From Methanoculleus formosensis (GTDB lineage Archaea > Halobacteriota > Methanomicrobia > Methanomicrobiales > Methanoculleaceae): a DNA stretch of 64,000 nt. Below are positions 26,389 through 35,209 of this stretch, one piece after another. Within the stretch, counting starts at the first letter, position 1. Every line of letters starts with the position of its first letter. Where the stretch lies: positions 62,001-126,000 of the forward strand of contig NZ_VHLL01000003.1 of NCBI RefSeq assembly GCF_025384765.1, written 5' to 3'. The translations under genes and the position numbers were made by a program. The notes below the pieces were generated by a model. That model saw only the letters and a program-made list of their open reading frames with translations, made no database searches and was not told the DNA's origin.

Positions 26389-29300
26389 TCATACGGCAAG
26401 CCGCTCCCGGATCCGCTTCACCGCATCCTCGGCGGCCTTCCGGGCGTACCAGTCCTCATCGTCAAAGATGCGCTCGAGGGGCGCAATCGCCCGTACATCC
26501 CCGATCTCGGCGAGCACGTCCGCCGCACGTTTCCGGACATCGCCGTCCGGGTCGTCGAGCGCGGAGACGACCAGTTCCACCGCCGGGGTTCCTATGGCGA
26601 TGAGCGCCGCTCCCGCCTCCCGCCGGACGCTGTAGTAGTCGTCGTGGAGGAGGCTCATGAGCCCCGGAGTCGCACGCGGGTCGCCGATCTCACCGAGGAT
26701 CATCGCCGCACGCCGCCGGATGCTGTCGTCGCGGTCGTCGAGCACCGCGAGCAGCGGTTCGACCGCGGCCGCTCCTGCCCGGGCGAGATCGCCCCATCGC
26801 TCCTTTGCGATCAGGTAGACGACCGATTCCTTCCCCGCCGCGGGCGACCAGCCCAGGCGATCAAGGGCGTCCGCAGCCCCGCAACGGACGCGGAAATGCT
26901 CATCGGCGAGCGCACCGGGGAGCAGGTGTGCTGCGGGCTCGTCGATCAGCACAAGTGCCGCCACCGCACCCTTCCGGGACGCCTCGTTCCCGTCCCTGAG
27001 AACCCGCAGGAGCGGCAGAACCGCCGGTTCGCCCATCAGGCCGAGCGCCCGCACCACGACGCGCCCCAGGCGCTGGTCGTCGTGCAGGAGCGCATCGATC
27101 AGCGGTTCGATGGCCGCCGGGTTCCCGATCTTGCCGAGCGTCGCGGCCGCTCCCACCCGTATCGTCGGGGGGGCAGCGCGGAGAGCCTTGACCAGTGGTT
27201 CGACTGCCGGATCCCCGATGCCGACGAGCGCCCGCGCCGCACCCAGGCGGATCTGCCAGTCGCGGTCCTGGAGAGCCTCGATGAGCGGCAGGACCGCCGG
27301 TTCACCCATCATTTTGAGCGCCTCGACCGCCTTTCTCTGCGTGCCGTCCTGTTCGGTGCGGAGCTCGTAGATCAGCCTCTCGACCGCGGGAGCCCCGATC
27401 AGCCCGAGCGCCCGCGCCGCACCGATCTGGATTGCGCTGTCGGGGTCGTTGAGCGTCCGGATCAACGGCTCGACCGCACCGGGCCCGATCCCGGCGACGA
27501 AAGTCCACTGTTCCTTCGCAATCAGGTAGCTGACGGTCTCGCTCTCGGTTTGCGGCTCCCATCCAGTCCTGCCGAGAACCTCTGCCGCGCCCAACCGTAC
27601 CGGGTAGCGTTCATCGTTGAGCGCCTGCACAAGCAGATCGACGACCGGGCCCCCGAGGCGGGTGAGGGCATCGATCGCCCCGAGCCTGAGGGTATCGTCG
27701 GGGTGTCCCAGTGCCCCGATGAGCGGGGCGGCAGCCGCCTCTCCAAGACCGGCAAGCAGATCTCCCGCCCGCTGCCGGATCAGGGCGTCGTCGCTCCCGA
27801 GCGCCTCGATCAACGCTTCGAAGGCCGCCATCCCCATCGCCTCAATGACACCGACGACGGTCTGTCCGATCTCGGGATCTCCGAGAACCGGGACGAGCGC
27901 GCCGGCCGCAGGACTTCCGATCCGGACAAGCACTCCGGCGGCCGTCTTGCGAAGCCGGGTCTTCTTCAGGGCCTGGATCAGCGGTTCCACTGCAACTTCG
28001 CCGATCCCGACAAGCGTCTCTTCCGCCGGCTCGCGGAGCGCCTTTCTGCCGAGCAGAAGGATCAGGGAGGGAACTGCAGGAGCCCCGATGCCGACGAGCG
28101 CCTTCATTGCTCCGGCCTGCACCACCGGGTCAAGGTCACCGAACCGCGCCACCAGGAGATCGACAGCGGGAGCGCCGAGACCCACGACCTCCACCCATCG
28201 CTGCAGCGCGATCAGGTAGACAATCTCCTCCGTTCCCCCTTCGGGGACCCACCCGAGCTGCTCGAGTACCCTCGCGGCTCCCATGCGGATCGACGAGGAC
28301 TCGTTGCTGAGTGCCCCGGCAAGCGGTTTGAGGGCCGGTTCACCGATCCCGGCGAGCGCCGCCGCCGCTCCTCCCTGACCGTCGCCCTCCTCGCCGAGGA
28401 GAGGGATAAGGGCATCTACCGCGGACGCACCGATCCCGATCAGGGCGTCGACGGCTTTTCGGTGAAGATGGTCTTCACCGGCCCTGACCAGTTCGACGAT
28501 GGCCGGAACCGCCTCAGACGCCCCGAGTCGGCCCAGAACCTCGACGGCGCTCTCCCTGGCGGCCCCGACCCCGCCTTCAAGCAGTTCGAGAACGGGCGCC
28601 ACGGCCGGTTCCCCAATGGCAACAAGCGCATCCGCCGCCACCGGGGCGACGTCCTCGTCAGCGAGGACACTCACGAGCGGCCCTACCGCCGCCGGATCGC
28701 CGATCTCGCCGAGCGTCGCTGCAGCCTCGCAGCGTATACGGGCGTCATCGGCGTTGAGCATCCGGATCAACGGCTCAACGGCCTGTGAGCCCATCAGAGC
28801 AAGTTCCATCCACTCCTCCCGGGCGATCAGGTACCAGGCCCGTTCGGAGTCGCTCCAGGGTTCCCAGTTCATCCCGCTGAGAATTTCAGCGACCTGAGAG
28901 CGAATGCGGGACTTTCTGGACGTCAGAGACTGGATCAGGGCCGGCACCGCCGGCTCACCGAGCGCACCGAGAACATGTAAAAGTGCCTCCTGCGCCTCCC
29001 CGTCCGTGGAGTCCAGGGCGCGAATACACGTCTCCACCGCGGGTTCGCCGATCTTCGCCAGAGCCCCCGCCGCAGTCCTGCGAAGGGAAGGGACAGAGAG
29101 GAGCCCGACGAGCGGCTCGACCGCAGGAGAACCGATCTCCGTGAGCGCCATGGCCGCCAGCGGGCGGATCTCGTCGCCCGCTTCGTGCAGAAGCTCGACC
29201 AGGGGATCGACCGCGGCCCCGCCGATCTCCCCGAGAGTCCGGGCGGCGTTCCACCACACCCCCTTATCGGGGGACTTCAGAATGCAGATGAGGGGCTCGA

Positions 29301-30651
29301 TCGCGGTCTCACCGTAATCCGCAACGTCGAGCCACGCCTCGTCGGCAATGAGGTAGCGTATTGCACCGGCGTCGTCAGGGGCTTTCCACCCGAGCTCCCG
29401 GAGAACGGAGGCCGCCGACCTTCGGATGCTCCGCTCAGGCGCATCGATGGCCTCGATGAGGAAGGGGATTGCTTCGTCACCGATCTCCCGGAGCGCGTAG
29501 CGGGCGCCGAACTGCACCTCGCCGTCGCCGTCGGCAAGCGCTGCGATGAGAGGCGGCACAGCGGGGCTCCCGATGCGCACGAGCGTGGCAGCCGCCCCGA
29601 TCTGCGCCGTGACGTCCCCGAGCGCAGCAATCAATGCAGGGATCGATTCCTCGCCGATCAGGGCAAGGGCTTCGGCGAAGCACCATCGCTCCCCGTCGCC
29701 CGCAAGAGCAAGCGCCCGGACCAGGGGCTCCACGGCATCGGCCCCACGCTCTGCGACGGCACTGGCGGCACGTCCGCGAACCCCGGCATCGTCGCTCCCG
29801 AGGTCATCGATGAGCGACTCTATCGGGCGTTCATCGTCTCCCCCCGCAGCCTCAGAAATGGGAGGGGGGGAGGCGTTCACGACCGCCAGATCTTCTTCAG
29901 AGAGATCGAGTTCGGCAAGCCCGGAAAAGGGGTCGAGATCTCCGTCCTCAAACCCCGGCATCTCCCTGAGTTCATCGGCGCCGAAGGAGGCAGGGTGCGG
30001 TGCAGGCTGGTCGTCCGGAACGCCGGGCATGCCGTCATCCAGGAGAGAATAGTCCGGGAGGTCTTCTGCCGCAGGATCCTCCGTGGGGGAGAGAGCATAG
30101 AGTTCGTCCGAGGAGGCGAGACCTGCGGGGCCATTCGCAGAAGGCTCCGTTGGGGGAGGAACAGTAGCCGTCTCGCCCGGCGAGATGAGTTCGTCGAACC
30201 GTCGGAGGGCATCAGGGATCCTCTCGATTCTCTCGAGGACGCTCGTCCCATCGTCGGCCGGGACATGCCTGCGCGGGGGTGTCTCAGCGGACAAACCGGC
30301 GACCGGGGGTTTGGGGTCGTCCTTGCTATCACTCTCTTCGGTATTCTTCGTCATCCAGTGCCTGATGAGCGAAGAACCGTTCGGGCCAAAGAGCCCGGGC
30401 AGGAAAACGATGGGAAATGCAGATTCAACCGCCGGCATACCCGGTACTCCCGCACCGGGCAGCAGGAGGAACAGGCATACGGTCCCGAAGATCGCACAGA
30501 GCAGAGCACGTAACGCCGGAAGAGATACACGATAGTCACCGGGTACACCGCCATCCATGGATACCGGCAGCACCATCACTACATCACAGATTCCGACTGC
30601 CGGATCGGCGGATGGACTGTCCGGGAATGCTCGTCGGCCCTCCATGCGCAT
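26389..30651 (-). CDS. Giant membrane-anchored HEAT-repeat protein (1420 aa)
   Basis: A 1420-residue protein. Residues about 40-95 contain two hydrophobic segments (ALRALLCAIFGTVCLFLLLPG and AFPIVFLPGLFG). Residues about 100-265 are an acidic, Pro-rich linker. The rest is a solenoid of PBS-lyase/HEAT repeats of about 30 residues ('AVEPLIxxLxDxxxxVRxxAAxALGxIG'). Five times, at about residues 430, 604, 810, 1040 and 1277, the solenoid is interrupted by a module reading GW-x-P-x(8-10)-YLIA-x3-W. HEAT scaffolds bind protein partners; here the scaffold would face the cytoplasm from the membrane. A TATA-like TTTAATTTTTA lies upstream of ATG 30651. It is a single-gene unit. Confidence 0.9.
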   Translation of the reverse strand: MRMEGRRAFPDSPSADPAVGICDVVMVLPVSMDGGVPGDYRVSLPALRALLCAIFGTVCLFLLLPGAGVPGMPAVESAFPIVFLPGLFGPNGSSLIRHWMTKNTEESDSKDDPKPPVAGLSAETPPRRHVPADDGTSVLERIERIPDALRRFDELISPGETATVPPPTEPSANGPAGLASSDELYALSPTEDPAAEDLPDYSLLDDGMPGVPDDQPAPHPASFGADELREMPGFEDGDLDPFSGLAELDLSEEDLAVVNASPPPISEAAGGDDERPIESLIDDLGSDDAGVRGRAASAVAERGADAVEPLVRALALAGDGERWCFAEALALIGEESIPALIAALGDVTAQIGAAATLVRIGSPAVPPLIAALADGDGEVQFGARYALREIGDEAIPFLIEAIDAPERSIRRSAASVLRELGWKAPDDAGAIRYLIADEAWLDVADYGETAIEPLICILKSPDKGVWWNAARTLGEIGGAAVDPLVELLHEAGDEIRPLAAMALTEIGSPAVEPLVGLLSVPSLRRTAAGALAKIGEPAVETCIRALDSTDGEAQEALLHVLGALGEPAVPALIQSLTSRKSRIRSQVAEILSGMNWEPWSDSERAWYLIAREEWMELALMGSQAVEPLIRMLNADDARIRCEAAATLGEIGDPAAVGPLVSVLADEDVAPVAADALVAIGEPAVAPVLELLEGGVGAARESAVEVLGRLGASEAVPAIVELVRAGEDHLHRKAVDALIGIGASAVDALIPLLGEEGDGQGGAAAALAGIGEPALKPLAGALSNESSSIRMGAARVLEQLGWVPEGGTEEIVYLIALQRWVEVVGLGAPAVDLLVARFGDLDPVVQAGAMKALVGIGAPAVPSLILLLGRKALREPAEETLVGIGEVAVEPLIQALKKTRLRKTAAGVLVRIGSPAAGALVPVLGDPEIGQTVVGVIEAMGMAAFEALIEALGSDDALIRQRAGDLLAGLGEAAAAPLIGALGHPDDTLRLGAIDALTRLGGPVVDLLVQALNDERYPVRLGAAEVLGRTGWEPQTESETVSYLIAKEQWTFVAGIGPGAVEPLIRTLNDPDSAIQIGAARALGLIGAPAVERLIYELRTEQDGTQRKAVEALKMMGEPAVLPLIEALQDRDWQIRLGAARALVGIGDPAVEPLVKALRAAPPTIRVGAAATLGKIGNPAAIEPLIDALLHDDQRLGRVVVRALGLMGEPAVLPLLRVLRDGNEASRKGAVAALVLIDEPAAHLLPGALADEHFRVRCGAADALDRLGWSPAAGKESVVYLIAKERWGDLARAGAAAVEPLLAVLDDRDDSIRRRAAMILGEIGDPRATPGLMSLLHDDYYSVRREAGAALIAIGTPAVELVVSALDDPDGDVRKRAADVLAEIGDVRAIAPLERIFDDEDWYARKAAEDAVKRIRERLAV

Positions 30652-30957
30652 AATGAAACCTTTACGTCTAAAAATTAAATATGTTTGTTTCTCTTGCCCG
30701 GGAAATAAAAAGAATCATTATATATAACCTGTTTCAGGAACGAATATTAGCTTCACGGGCCCCGAGGCCACCGGGCAGCGCCTGCATCGGACCGCCAGGG
30801 CATACCAGGCGGCGGTCGCGGGTATGGTGCCGCACAGATCGCTACAGCGGCGTGATCGGTCAACCGCTACCTGCGGCATGGGCGGGGAGATCCGGTGAAT
30901 ACGGCCTTGCTGCCGGATCAACCCCATCAGCGCATGAATGCACCCACGAGCGACCGA
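30652..30957. other. Intergenic region, AT-rich promoter area then nothing recognised
   Basis: The first about 80 bases are AT-rich and hold the probable promoter of the minus-strand HEAT gene. The remaining sequence has only short overlapping frames with no ribosome sites. No RNA gene or repeat was recognised. Confidence 0.45.
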
Positions 30958-31563
30958 TCAGAATCCTTCGTTCATGATCCGGTCGAGTTCCGAGCGCTTG
31001 ATCCGCCAGGATCCCCCGCACTTGACCGCCGGAATCCGCTCCTCCCGGATGAACTCCCGGATCCGGCCGGGGGTGAAGTTCAGGGTCGAAGCAACGTCGT
31101 CGACGGTGAGCATTGCGTCTCCCGTGGCATGATGGTGGCCGCGCCCGATCGTCTCCCAGTTTTCGTCCGGCAGCATGATGGTGATGACCGGTTCGCCGTC
31201 GTCCCCCGGGGAGACCGCAGCCTTGAAGGTCAGGGTGGGAACAATGCCGTTCTGGTAGAGGCTGACCTGAAACTCGAACTCCTCCTCGGTCGTCGTGCGG
31301 GCTTTGGCCCTGAATGCATGAAGGGTGTCCCAGAGGTTCTCCGTAACGGTCTCCTGCGGAATGTTCGGAAACGGAACCATGCTCTGTGCAGCCCGTGCCG
31401 AGACCGCAAGGGGGATCATGATGCCTATATCCCTTCCCATCCGGGTGATCTCGACCAGATCGCCGTCGTCGATGGCGTCCTGGCGCATCTTCCTCTGCTG
31501 TTCCGGGTCGGCCAGTCCCCAGATCTCTTCCGGTGTTCGCGATCGTAGTCTTCGTATCTCCAT
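30958..31563 (-). CDS. DNA-binding protein with C-terminal excisionase-type HTH
   Basis: A 201-residue protein. Residues about 145-195 match the excisionase/MerR-like helix-turn-helix: 'LTVDDVASTLNFTPGRIREFIREERIPAVKCGGSWRIKRSELDRIM' features. The N-terminal 140 residues contain an alpha/beta domain I do not recognise, with 'GDLVEITRMGRDIGIMIPLAVSARAA' features and a strand-rich part 'TLTFKAAVSPGDDGEPVITIML'. The domain order (sensor or partner domain first, HTH last) suggests a regulator rather than a phage excisionase. No integrase or other mobile gene lies nearby. Confidence 0.75.
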   Translation of the reverse strand: MEIRRLRSRTPEEIWGLADPEQQRKMRQDAIDDGDLVEITRMGRDIGIMIPLAVSARAAQSMVPFPNIPQETVTENLWDTLHAFRAKARTTTEEEFEFQVSLYQNGIVPTLTFKAAVSPGDDGEPVITIMLPDENWETIGRGHHHATGDAMLTVDDVASTLNFTPGRIREFIREERIPAVKCGGSWRIKRSELDRIMNEGF

Positions 31564-31871
31564 GGGCGTATCTCTCCAGAATAATTTCGCGCTCTACTAT
31601 ACCACTATAGGAATATCGATGATAAAAAATTTGCCAAAAATTTCAGAGTATTTTACGATTTCCTCTGTGTTAAAGGGATATTCGGGGGGCCCGGCAGGCG
31701 AAATGCCGCCATGATCGGGCATGAACCGTCATGTGACATCAGATAAGCCGGATTAAGGGCCAATAATCCAAATATAATGAATTAATGGGCTCGGAATTCC
31801 GGCTACCAACCCCGATACCGGGAGGGCTGCTCCGACAAAGCCTATATAGCATCAGGGTGAGTCTTGAAGCA
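31564..31871. other. Intergenic region with divergent promoters
   Basis: About 300 bases between divergent genes. AT-rich sequence at about 31600-31665 may serve the minus-strand HTH gene. AAATATAATGAATTAATGG at about 31769-31787 is a TATA-like region for the CARF operon. An in-frame ATG 31785 exists, but it lies too close to that box to be the main start. Confidence 0.45.
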
Positions 31872-32384
31872 GTGATTCCCCCCGTGACACCCGCTTCTCG
31901 CGACGCCTACATAACACTTCTCGGGCGCTCGACATGGGCGCTCGTCAACGCTTACCACGCAGTCCTGCATGAGAAGGAGCTGCGCCCCGAACGGGTCATT
32001 ATCGTCACCGAAGAACCCTACGCGCAGGAAGCATCGGTCGCGGCCAGGGCGATTGGAGCCATCTCGGAGGGATATGGGTTCGTCCCCGCGATCGAGACGG
32101 AGATCCTGCCCGAAGCGGACTTTGTACGGGCCGGGCAGACGATACGGGCGCTTGCCGGCGACCTCATCGAGCAGGGACTCGACGTGGCGATCGATATCAC
32201 CTCCGGCAGGAAGGTCACGGTCGCCGGGGCGCTCATCGCGGTCTCGGTCGCGGGGCTCGATATCCGGCACATCTATTATCTTGCCATGAAGAACACCGAC
32301 GACGTTGCAAAGCCCTATATGATGATCCCGCACCAGATCCAGCAGATCCGGGATATCATGGAGGATGCGGGGGAGATAAGATGA
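31872..32384 (+). CDS. CARF-like Rossmann sensor protein
   Basis: A 170-residue single-domain protein with the layout of CARF domains that sense cyclic oligonucleotides: 'AYITLLGRSTWALVNAYHAVL' features (residues 12-32) as the first strand and ligand loop, 'RVIIVTEEPYAQEASVAARAI' features, then 'AIDITSGRKVTVAGAL' (D108 to K114) in place of the usual D-x-T/S-G-G-x-K loop, and 'IRHIYYL'. I start at GTG 31872 because AGGGTGAG lies about 10 bases upstream; ATG 31785 and GTG 31857 are alternatives. It overlaps the PIN-like gene by ATGA. There is no CRISPR array or cas gene in the window. The CARF call is by motif reading and could be another Rossmann-like family. Confidence 0.65.
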   Translation: MIPPVTPASRDAYITLLGRSTWALVNAYHAVLHEKELRPERVIIVTEEPYAQEASVAARAIGAISEGYGFVPAIETEILPEADFVRAGQTIRALAGDLIEQGLDVAIDITSGRKVTVAGALIAVSVAGLDIRHIYYLAMKNTDDVAKPYMMIPHQIQQIRDIMEDAGEIR

Positions 32385-33388
32385 ACGACGCGGTCATCAG
32401 GGAGGAGCACCTGCAGGTTCTCATCAACAGCCTCGACGAGATCCGCGTCACCTACCCGCTCTACGAGGGCGAGATCCTGGTCGCACGCCCCGAAGGCACC
32501 GGATTCTCGCTCGAACTGCCCGCGTCCCGCGAGACCTTCAAAGACTGGGTTGCCGGATACGAACCCGTCTCCGCGGAGCTCCCATCGTATGCCGATCTCC
32601 AGGAGTGCATGTTTGCAAGCGGGATAGCCCGCTACGTGAACCATGCCGCTTTTGAATCGATGCTTGCTTCGTATGGGCAGCTCAAGAAGGCCGTCTTCTT
32701 CGGTCTCGATACGAACCTCTTCTATCACGGGTTTGCATCGAACAACCCGCAGATCGAGCACGCTTCATACCTGATCGTCGATACCGTCCGCGACGAGATC
32801 GCGTATGCCATCAACCGCAAGTACCCGGCAAAGACGATCGGTGAGATGACGGCGCTGGCGCCCGACTGCCGGGAGTACATCGCGGAACTCGAGAACAAGC
32901 GGACGAAGCGGTCACGCAAAGCAGCGTATCTTGCGCTGAAAGAGTACAGCACCATCCGTGACCGGGCGACGGAGATCGCGGCCCCGGGCACGCATACGCA
33001 CCTCTCCGAGGAGAACGATTACAATATCGTCCGGGCGCTGCGCAAGTTCGAGGAAGAGCGGTACGCCCTCCCGGTCCTCCTGACCGCCGACACCTACATG
33101 GCCGACCTCTGCATGGCCGAGGGGCTCGAGTACTTTTACTTCGACCGCCCATATAGATTAGAGGTAACAGCCTGCACGGCGCCGGCGTTCCGGCGACTGC
33201 TCTTCAACCTTGCCGCCGTCTTCGGGTTCGTGAACTGTAGCGAAATCGCGATCTTCGGCGAGTATGGCGGGAAGGGCAACGAACTCGACGAACTCAAAGT
33301 CCGTTTCCGGGACGACGGGGCGTACCGTGCATTCATGAGGGAACTCAAGATATGCAGGCACCTTACGGCACTCGGCATAAGACGGTAG
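32381..33388 (+). CDS. PIN-like nuclease candidate, partner of the CARF-like protein
   Basis: A 335-residue protein. Residues about 103-255 have PIN-domain landmarks: 'AVFFGLDTNLFYHGF' (D110), 'YLIVDTVRDEIAYAI' (E139), 'EENDYNIVRALRKF' (D213) and 'PVLLTADTYMADLCMAEGLEYFYF' features (D237, D242), the acidic quartet of VapC-like RNases. An N-terminal domain (1-100) and a C-terminal domain (about 256-335, 'AAVFGFVNCSEIAIFGEYGGKG') are unassigned. PIN domains cleave RNA. It is co-translated with the CARF-like sensor (ATGA) and overlaps the HAD gene by 37 bases, so signal-controlled nuclease activity is a reasonable inference. Confidence 0.68.
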   Translation: MNDAVIREEHLQVLINSLDEIRVTYPLYEGEILVARPEGTGFSLELPASRETFKDWVAGYEPVSAELPSYADLQECMFASGIARYVNHAAFESMLASYGQLKKAVFFGLDTNLFYHGFASNNPQIEHASYLIVDTVRDEIAYAINRKYPAKTIGEMTALAPDCREYIAELENKRTKRSRKAAYLALKEYSTIRDRATEIAAPGTHTHLSEENDYNIVRALRKFEEERYALPVLLTADTYMADLCMAEGLEYFYFDRPYRLEVTACTAPAFRRLLFNLAAVFGFVNCSEIAIFGEYGGKGNELDELKVRFRDDGAYRAFMRELKICRHLTALGIRR

Positions 33389-34047
33389 AGGCGGTCCTCT
33401 GCGACATGGACAACACCCTCTTCGACTTTGTCGGAGCGAAGCGGGAGGCGTGCCGGTGCGTCGTCGACTGCATCGGAACCGGCGACCCTGAAGCCCTCTT
33501 TTCCCAGTTTCTCCGGGGGGTTCACGGGTTCGAGGACTATGAGAACATACGCGACTATCTTGTAGACCTCGGGGTGTACGAGGAGCGGACGTTCGAGGTC
33601 TGCTGCCGCACCTATGAGGACGTGAAACTCGGCCTGGTCGAACCGTACCCGCGCGTCGAGGAGACGCTCCGGTGCCTCCGGGACGCCGGGATCTCTCTCG
33701 CGGTCGTGACCGACGCGGAGTCTTTCCATGCGCGCCGGCGGCTCGAGAAGACCGGACTCATCGATTACTTCGAAACGGTGGTGACCCCTGATATTTCGGG
33801 CAGGCGGAAACCGGAGCCCGACTCACTCGTCTACGCCCTCCGGCGGCTCGATGCGGCTCCGGCAAGGGCGATGATGGTCGGCGACAGCCTGGTCCGCGAC
33901 ATCGCTCCGGGGAGGCGTCTCGGAATGGTGACCGCGTTTGCCGCCTACGGAGACTGGCGCGACAGCAGCCCGGCGGAGATCGAGGCCGACATCGTTCTCG
34001 CAGAGTTCGCCGAACTCACCGCCCACCTGAACATACCGGGCCGGTGA
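33352..34047 (+). CDS. HAD-superfamily phosphatase
   Basis: A 231-residue HAD hydrolase. Motif I is 'VLCDMDNTLFDF' (D18, D20), motif II 'LAVVTDAESF', motif III the lysine in 'SGRRKPEPDS', and motif IV 'MMVGDSLVRDIAPGRRLGM'. A helical cap lies between motifs I and II, so it belongs with phosphoglycolate-phosphatase-like enzymes. The start ATG 33352 is inside the last 37 bases of the PIN-like gene, an unusually deep overlap. It may dephosphorylate a nucleotide or repair product linked to the operon, but housekeeping phosphatase is equally possible. Confidence 0.85.
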   Translation: MQAPYGTRHKTVEAVLCDMDNTLFDFVGAKREACRCVVDCIGTGDPEALFSQFLRGVHGFEDYENIRDYLVDLGVYEERTFEVCCRTYEDVKLGLVEPYPRVEETLRCLRDAGISLAVVTDAESFHARRRLEKTGLIDYFETVVTPDISGRRKPEPDSLVYALRRLDAAPARAMMVGDSLVRDIAPGRRLGMVTAFAAYGDWRDSSPAEIEADIVLAEFAELTAHLNIPGR

Positions 34048-34905
34048 TCACCGGAGCGGCGAGGGCGACTGCGATCCCGGCACCGGGAGGCGCGCTGTGT
34101 GGACGATGACCTGCTGGTCGGTCTCCATGATCTTGCCGAGGATGATCGCCTTCCCCGCGGTCGTCATTGCAAAGACCGGAATAGACGTTCCCGCCTGCAG
34201 GAGCGCGGCCTTTGCTGCCACATCCCGGATATGCTTCGAGGCGCAGGCGGTGATGATATCGGCCGAGCGGGCCATCAGGGCGGCGTCCTCCGGCGAGATC
34301 CCGGTCGTGTGGACGGCGACGATCACGGCATCAGGGAAACGCTTCCGGATAGCCGCCGCCTCGGCGGCAACGGCGGTGGTCACGGCGATCCGGCGGTGGC
34401 CGAGTTCTGCCGCCAGGGCGACGCCGGCCGCCTGGTCGATCGCGGCGTTCTCCGCATCAAGGACGACGCCTCCGTTCTCCTCGATCCGCGCGATCACCTC
34501 CGGGATCGGGCTTGTTTTGACGAGACCCGACATACGGCCGCCGATACCCTGGATGAGGGCGGGGTTCGCTGCAACCAGCGTCCCCGCCCCGTCAGAGGCG
34601 ATCACCGCAACGTCGAGGTCGCCCCGCCGGACGGCGCTGCTCAGGAGTTCCGATGCCCCGAAGATGACGAAGTCCGGCCCGGCAAGGACCTCGCGCTTTG
34701 GCGTGCACATCCCGAACGACCTGATGCGTCCTTCGATGTTCTCGCGTATCGCCTCCGGCGTCATCTCCTTGACCGGGAAGGCGAACCGCCGCGCCAGCGG
34801 ACAGACCTCTATCTGCGGCGCTCCGACCTCGACCACCCGGCCGTCCCGGATCACGACCCGGCATCTGCCGGCGGCCTCTACGATATGCTCGTCACGATCG
34901 CTCAT
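34048..34905 (-). CDS. Methanogenesis marker protein 8 (DUF2099)
   Basis: A 285-residue protein matching the methanogenesis marker 8 family: 'CRVVIRDGRVVEVGAPQIEVCPL' features, 'SFGMCTPKREVLAGPDFVIFGASELLSSA' features, 'VQGIGGRMSGLVKTSPIPEVIARIEENGG'-like central block and 'HTTGISPEDAALMARSADIITACASKHIRD'-like segment. Members occur almost only in methane-producing and methane-oxidising archaea. The role is unknown, though co-occurrence suggests methyl-coenzyme M reductase maturation or methanogenesis cofactors. It is convergent with the HAD gene, with which it is adjacent end to end. It is the strongest single sign that this organism is a methanogen. Confidence 0.92.
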   Translation of the reverse strand: MSDRDEHIVEAAGRCRVVIRDGRVVEVGAPQIEVCPLARRFAFPVKEMTPEAIRENIEGRIRSFGMCTPKREVLAGPDFVIFGASELLSSAVRRGDLDVAVIASDGAGTLVAANPALIQGIGGRMSGLVKTSPIPEVIARIEENGGVVLDAENAAIDQAAGVALAAELGHRRIAVTTAVAAEAAAIRKRFPDAVIVAVHTTGISPEDAALMARSADIITACASKHIRDVAAKAALLQAGTSIPVFAMTTAGKAIILGKIMETDQQVIVHTARLPVPGSQSPSPLR

Positions 34906-35040
34906 GAAAGAACATAGAACGGGCAGGGGAATAATGGTACCTCACCCCAAACCCCGGGGGTAAACCCTTATCAGATGACCCTGCCATGAGATTGTAGGCA
35001 ATCATGATACGCTTACAGCAGCGGGGCGGGGTGAGGGGAG

Positions 35041-35199
35041 ATGGGCAGGATCTGTAGCCCGTTCGTCGTGATCGAGTGCAGTCGGCAGTGCGGCTTCTCC
35101 CGGCTCTACAACGAGCCCACCGAAGAGCAGGAGAGGGAGATATCCGATACGAAGACCTGCCCCGCCTGCGGCGCCCCCGTCCGGCGAAGGCTCTTCTGA
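35041..35199 (+). CDS. Tiny zinc-ribbon protein, 52 residues
   Basis: A 52-codon frame from ATG 35041 to TGA 35197-35199 with cysteines at 5, 13, 17, 40 and 43. 'IECSRQCGF' and 'KTCPACGAPVRRRLF' make a CxxxC/CxxC zinc-binding pair, and the C-terminus is basic. GGTGAGGGGAG directly before the ATG is an excellent ribosome site. It ends 10 bases before the acyltransferase gene and is probably co-transcribed with it. The function is unknown. Confidence 0.7.
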   Translation: MGRICSPFVVIECSRQCGFSRLYNEPTEEQEREISDTKTCPACGAPVRRRLF

Positions 35200-35209
35200 C
35201 GGCGGGAGC

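Noticed and set aside
26341-28788. Long plus-strand open frames opposite the HEAT-repeat gene (also 29185-30513)
   Set aside because: They are antisense shadows of a GC-rich gene; their translations are Arg/Asp/Pro-rich with no motifs, and the opposite strand encodes clear HEAT repeats.
30958-31563. Phage excisionase
   Set aside because: Only the last 50 residues resemble an excisionase HTH; the protein is larger and there is no integrase, att site or other mobile gene nearby.
33352-33388. Frameshift between the PIN-like and HAD genes
   Set aside because: Both proteins have complete domains and a plausible ATG, so a deep overlap of two genes is simpler than a frameshifted fusion.
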